Shown piece after piece: positions 30,409 through 33,791 of a DNA stretch of 33,791 bases. This DNA comes from Deltaproteobacteria bacterium (GTDB lineage: Bacteria; Desulfobacterota; Desulfobacteria; Desulfobacterales; UBA11574): assembly GCA_019310125.1 (NCBI GenBank), contig JAFDEW010000002.1:1-33791 (forward strand). The letters run 5' to 3'. Numbering within the stretch: the first letter of the stretch is position 1; every line of letters begins with the position of its first letter. The notes beneath the pieces are model-generated. The model was not told the origin of the DNA and searched no databases. It saw only the letters and a list, made by a program, of their open reading frames with translations. The position numbers and the translations under genes were made by a program.

Positions 30409-32874
30409 ATGGCTTCCATAATAACCTTGATAGGTATAGACAACACTATATTAAGCCTTAATTACAGCAATAAAAACACGTTAAAATATAAGTATGTCCA
30501 CCATATAAGACAATATTACAGCAATGAGAATTCAGTTGAATCAGTAGGTGAGATAGACAATGAAGAGCTGATTAAAGTATTGTGGGATACCGGTGAAAGT
30601 CCTGAAGCGATAAAGAAAAAACGGAAAAATCTGAACAGTTTGAGATCTTCTGTGAATGCGGATCTTAAAAAACTTTATATGAACGGAAAAAATCCAGAAG
30701 GGGTAAAAATAGGTCCGGGCAATATCTTTGTAATGTTAGACGAGGCAAAAGACAAAATCCTTAAGGAGTACGGATATGATTTGAAGCCGGATGGCACACT
30801 TAAACTGGACCAGATAATGGATATCCTGAGGCTGGCAAATGAAACCATATCCGGGTCAATGGCTGTCGAAGAAAAAGTTGGAAAAGACGGTTTACGTAAA
30901 ATAGATCAGTTAAAGAGCATTATCAAGGGATTATCGGAAAAGGTGGGTTTCTCCTCTCCGGAACTGTCAAAAACGGATCATAAAACCGAAGGGGCGTTAG
31001 ATGATTTTAAAACGTTTGAGAAGGTTGATGATTTAGGAGAAGTCTCAGATGACATTGCCGGAGAAGGGGAGGTTGAAGGGATTCTTGAAGCGCTTGAAGA
31101 AGTTAATGAACTTGAAGAAGATGAGGTTTTAGAAGAGGTTGAGGATTCAGAGGAAGTCTCGGATGAAATAGCTGAAGAAGATGAAATTGATGAGAATATT
31201 GAAGAGATCGAGGATTTAGAGGAAGATGAGATCTTAGAAGAGGTTGAAGATTTAGAGGAAGTCTCGGATGAAATAGCTGAAGAAGATGAGATTGATGAGA
31301 ATATTGAAGAGATCATGGATATAGAGGCAGATGAGGATTTAGAAGAGGTTGAGGATGTTGATCTGGATGAGCTTATAGAAATGACGGAGGATAGTGAGGC
31401 GGTTGAGAGCCAGGACGATCTCGAAGGCGCCGGGATTGATAAAGGTTCAGGCACGTCGGGGTCAGGGGATGGTCCGGATGGAGTTGAGGCTTTAGAGAAG
31501 GATGACGGTATGGGATTTCAGTCCGAAAATACCGGTGATGGCCATTCGGTTGTTGGTGAAGGCGTCGGATCAGGCGGTAGTATAGGATCCGATCGTCTTG
31601 GAACAGATGATACCTTTGAAGATATGGAAAAAGATGATTCTCAAGAAATTGAAGAGATTGAGGAGTTAGAGGAAGATGAGGTTTTAGAAGAGGTTGAGGA
31701 TTCAGAGGAAGTTACGGATGAAACAGCTGAAGAAGATGAGACTGAGGAAAGTTTTGAACAGATTGAGGAGTTAGAGGAAGATGAGATCTTAGAAGAGATT
31801 GAGGATGTTGATCTGGATGAACTTACAGAAGGGCCGGACGATAGTGAAGCGGTTGGAGGCCAAGACGACCTTGAAGGCGTCGGAAGTGACAGAGGTCTTG
31901 GAGAAAGTGATGAGAATTTTGATGAAGATAATGGAAAAGATGGCATTAAAAAGGCGGAAGGTGAAAAAGGAACTGAAGCAATAGGACTTCCTGTCGACTC
32001 CTTGGGGAAGGAATATCCTGATGAAGTGAGTGATAAAGTAAAAAAAGATAGACTTCTTGCCGAAGAATTTGACGGTTACCTCGGTGTAATGGATAGATAT
32101 TATAATCATTATATATTGATTCCCGGAGGCGAATATATTGTCGGGAGTAAAAAGCCCGGAAAGGATGAAAAAGCCGAACAATTGATCTCCTTATTCCCTT
32201 TTTATATTGGCCGATTCACTGTAACCAACGGTCTTTTCGAAATATTTGTTGAGAAAACCGGATATAAAACTGTGGCTGAAAAACTTGGATATGGAAACGT
32301 CTATTATGGGCGTTGTCAAAGGAAAAAAGATGAAAAAACAGGTTTGATAACCTCTATTTGGAATTCATCTCTTTATTTCAAAATCGTGGAAGGAGCATGC
32401 TGGTATCAACCGTTTGGCCTCGGCAGCACGCTTCATAATAAAAGAAATCATCCCGTGGTTCAGATAAGCCTTGAGGATGCTATGGCCTTTGCCGCCTGGA
32501 CCGGCAAAAGACTCCCCACCGAAGATGAATGGGAGGCCGCAGCACGAACTGAAAAAGGATGGAGTTTCCCATGGGGAAAAGAGTGGAAAAAACATTGCTG
32601 CAACATAGAGGATAGCTTATCCGGTGACACAACCCCAGTGGAAAAATACGCAGAATTTGAAAATGAGTTAGGGATCGTTGATACAATGGGAAATATTATA
32701 GAATGGACCTCGGACAATTTTACAGCCTTGTCAGATAATAAAAATAGATCCGGATGCCATATCGCAAAAGGCGGAAGCTGGATATCACAAAATGATATCA
32801 GATTGTTCAGCCGTTTCAAGATAGCACCTGAATCTCATTCCAACATTCTTGGATTTAGGTGTGTTGCACATTAA
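30409..32874 (+). CDS. Acidic repeat protein with C-terminal FGE-sulfatase (SUMF1-type) domain
   Basis: The 821-residue product starts at an ATG with AGGAG upstream and has no signal peptide. Residues 1-200 are unrecognised and mostly helical. Residues about 200-545 are extremely Glu/Asp-rich, with 35-residue repeats (LEEDEVLEEVEDSEEVSDEI and so on). Residues about 565-821 form an FGE/SUMF1-type fold: YILIPGGEYIVGS, FYIGRFTVTNGLFEIFV, GKRLPTEDEWEAAAR, GIVDTMGNIIEWT, AKGGSW, and a final ILGFRC. The cysteine pair used by true formylglycine enzymes is absent at the usual place, so a binding or scaffold role is more likely than catalysis. Its partner is probably the divergent zinc-ribbon gene. 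Confidence 0.85.
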   Translation: MASIITLIGIDNTILSLNYSNKNTLKYKYVHHIRQYYSNENSVESVGEIDNEELIKVLWDTGESPEAIKKKRKNLNSLRSSVNADLKKLYMNGKNPEGVKIGPGNIFVMLDEAKDKILKEYGYDLKPDGTLKLDQIMDILRLANETISGSMAVEEKVGKDGLRKIDQLKSIIKGLSEKVGFSSPELSKTDHKTEGALDDFKTFEKVDDLGEVSDDIAGEGEVEGILEALEEVNELEEDEVLEEVEDSEEVSDEIAEEDEIDENIEEIEDLEEDEILEEVEDLEEVSDEIAEEDEIDENIEEIMDIEADEDLEEVEDVDLDELIEMTEDSEAVESQDDLEGAGIDKGSGTSGSGDGPDGVEALEKDDGMGFQSENTGDGHSVVGEGVGSGGSIGSDRLGTDDTFEDMEKDDSQEIEEIEELEEDEVLEEVEDSEEVTDETAEEDETEESFEQIEELEEDEILEEIEDVDLDELTEGPDDSEAVGGQDDLEGVGSDRGLGESDENFDEDNGKDGIKKAEGEKGTEAIGLPVDSLGKEYPDEVSDKVKKDRLLAEEFDGYLGVMDRYYNHYILIPGGEYIVGSKKPGKDEKAEQLISLFPFYIGRFTVTNGLFEIFVEKTGYKTVAEKLGYGNVYYGRCQRKKDEKTGLITSIWNSSLYFKIVEGACWYQPFGLGSTLHNKRNHPVVQISLEDAMAFAAWTGKRLPTEDEWEAAARTEKGWSFPWGKEWKKHCCNIEDSLSGDTTPVEKYAEFENELGIVDTMGNIIEWTSDNFTALSDNKNRSGCHIAKGGSWISQNDIRLFSRFKIAPESHSNILGFRCVAH
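31111..31860 (+). repeat. 105-nt coding repeats (35 residues, acidic) in two blocks
   Basis: Units start at 31111, 31216 and 31321 (partial) in block 1, and at 31666 and 31771 (partial) in block 2. Each block ends with a shared VEDVDLDEL or IEDVDLDEL segment followed by DSEAV and QDDLEG. The whole array therefore looks like a repeat duplicated as a larger unit about 450-555 nt apart. All copies keep the reading frame. Confidence 0.8.
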
Positions 32875-32909
32875 AATGGATAACTATTACTTGAACGAAA
32901 ACTTATTCT

Positions 32910-33055
32910 AGAAGTGGTTTCAAAACCTTCAATCAGGTTCAAGGTCAAGGCGGGACGAGGGATTCAAACGCAGGAATATATTTAATATTTCGAGTATTGA
33001 ATCCCTCGTCCCAACACAGAAATTGGGCCTGAAGGGAGGTTTTGAAACCACTTCT
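32910..33055. repeat. Palindromic element A, GAAGTGGTTTCAAAACC termini
   Basis: Perfect 19-bp terminal inverted repeats lie at 32910-32928 and 33037-33055. An inner perfect 16-bp stem pairs 32952-32967 with 32997-33012. The element starts 35 nt after the FGE-domain gene and could form a very stable hairpin. Its core is homologous to element B at 33437-33561 although the termini differ. No coding capacity. Confidence 0.85.
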
Positions 33056-33436
33056 AAGCATTTTAGCCTTCCCCCACATAAATTACCCTCTATTTGGCAA
33101 ATTTGAACTTTCACCAAAATACAGGCATCTTGTATCCATAACAGGGTATAAAGATTTTTAAAATGTGAAATGAATTACATAAAATTGATAAATTAATTTC
33201 ATACTATTCCTTTCATGACTCCATGGCTGCTTATATAACCTATTGAGATTTTAAGAAATAAAATTAACAATCAAACTGTGCATGATTTTTGCTATGCTAA
33301 GAAGGTTGAACGGTTTGAGGCGATTAAAAATATTTTCCCTCAAACAGTTATAAGTATAAAATGTAATCATGCCCGAAGCTAGTTTGAAATTGTACGGTTA
33401 CTCATTGTTTGATGAACACGTAAAAAGTCTGATTTG
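33056..33436. other. Non-coding AT-rich spacer between two palindromic elements
   Basis: No ORF with coding character was found on either strand. A weak RpoN-like match (GTGCAT at 33278 with TTGC at 33289) and a partial copy of the element B terminus (CGTAAAAAGTC at 33419-33429) are the only signals I see. Confidence 0.5.
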
Positions 33437-33561
33437 GACGGTTTCGTAAAAAGTTCAAATTCAAGGCGTGCAAATTTTGTAATCATGAGGCGTACTTTTC
33501 GTACGTTGAATTTTTACGAAATGCAGCACAACGCAGAAGTTGGACTTTTTACGAAACCGTC
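33437..33561. repeat. Palindromic element B, GACGGTTTCGTAAAAAGT termini
   Basis: Terminal arms at 33437-33455 and 33543-33561 are complementary at 18 of 19 positions. The interior includes a small CGTAC hairpin at 33491-33505. The termini match the element after flhF (12069-12201), while the interior matches element A. It lies about 50 nt upstream of the next gene start. Confidence 0.85.
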
Positions 33562-33613
33562 ATTGTTTTGTTAGAAAGCATTCCACAACATATTGGGCTT
33601 CAAGAAGGAAGTT

Positions 33614-33791
33614 ATGCTTATGAATGATAGACCGACAGCAATAAATGACATCTTCCAAAAAAAGAAGGATAAATTGTGTCAGGATGGTTTATGGGTGATA
33701 TCTAAAGGCAGATATACGGACTTTGATTTGAGCAGGATCTGGGATGGGGTTAAAAAGAAGAAAGCCATGGAATATAAAATATCCGAGTTAG
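33614..33791 (+). CDS. Start of an unrecognised gene (cut by window end)
   Basis: An open frame runs from ATG 33614 (or 33620) to the window end with AAGGAAG just upstream. The 59 visible residues (beginning MLMNDRPTAINDIFQKKKDK, later DGLWVISKGRYTDFDLSRIW) are polar, without a signal peptide, and do not identify a family. It is separated from the FGE-domain gene by about 740 nt with two palindromic elements, so it is probably a different transcription unit. Confidence 0.55.
   Translation, partial: MLMNDRPTAINDIFQKKKDKLCQDGLWVISKGRYTDFDLSRIWDGVKKKKAMEYKISEL

Noticed and set aside
30978-31946. Long Ser-rich reverse-strand ORFs
   Set aside because: They are the antisense shadow of Glu/Asp-rich repeat codons and lack ribosome sites or family features.
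30409-32874. Target protein of a diversity-generating retroelement (FGE and C-type-lectin folds are known targets)
   Set aside because: No reverse transcriptase, template repeat or adenine-biased variable region is visible in the window.
33278-33292. Sigma-54 site GTGCAT-N5-TTGC
   Set aside because: The essential GG of the -24 element is missing, and it is more than 300 nt from the next gene.

Overview
The window is a large block of polar-flagellum genes, probably from a sulfate-reducer-like member of the Desulfobacterota (former Deltaproteobacteria, Desulfobacterales type). The assignment is inferred. It rests on the gene order fliL-M-N-O-P-Q-R-flhB-flhA-flhF-flhG-fliA, the FlhF/FlhG pair that places polar flagella, sigma-54 (-24/-12) promoters, a csrA-fliW pair, P-ring and L-ring genes (so a Gram-negative envelope), and many palindromic intergenic repeats. 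Base composition looks moderate to AT-leaning. No rRNA, tRNA, CRISPR array or transposase gene was seen.

Layout: (1) 1-822 is the 3' end of the hook gene flgE. (2) 823-1437 is non-coding, with three palindromes and a sigma-54 promoter. (3) 1438-8773 is motA, two tandem motB genes, fliL, fliM, fliN, fliO, fliP, fliQ, fliR and flhB: the stator, C-ring and export gate. (4) 8938-12070 is flhA and flhF, each bordered by a palindromic element. (5) 12382-17033 is flhG, fliA, a second FliL-like protein with 48-nt coding repeats, two small unrecognised or DUF-like proteins, a FliK-like protein and a free-standing FlhB C-terminal domain. (6) A second sigma-54 promoter precedes flgF-flgG-flgA-flgH-flgI-flgJ (distal rod and rings), followed by flgN-flgK-flgL (hook-filament junction) and csrA-fliW, which end at a clear terminator. 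(7) A third sigma-54-type promoter precedes a lytic transglycosylase without a signal peptide and a hybrid histidine kinase. (8) Two divergent genes share a 186-nt intergenic region holding back-to-back sigma-54-like promoters. One encodes a double zinc-ribbon protein with a basic tail, the other a very acidic repeat protein ending in an FGE-sulfatase (SUMF1-type) domain. (9) 32875-33613 is non-coding with two related palindromic elements, then the start of an unrecognised gene cut by the window end.

The genes work together as follows. FlhA/FlhB/FliPQR export rod, hook and filament parts. FliM/FliN form the switch, and FliM keeps its CheY-binding motif. MotA and the MotB proteins drive rotation. 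FlhF/FlhG set position and number. FliA switches on late genes, and FliW/CsrA tune translation. Basal genes flgB-C and fliE-F-G-H-I-J lie outside, presumably upstream. Flagellin, fliD, fliS and flgM were not found in the window.

The least expected observations are four: a second MotB whose ion-binding Asp is replaced by Ser; a divergent sigma-54-controlled pair of unfamiliar proteins; a 'split FlgJ' arrangement; and a family of mosaic hairpin elements that share a core but carry different, internally complementary termini.
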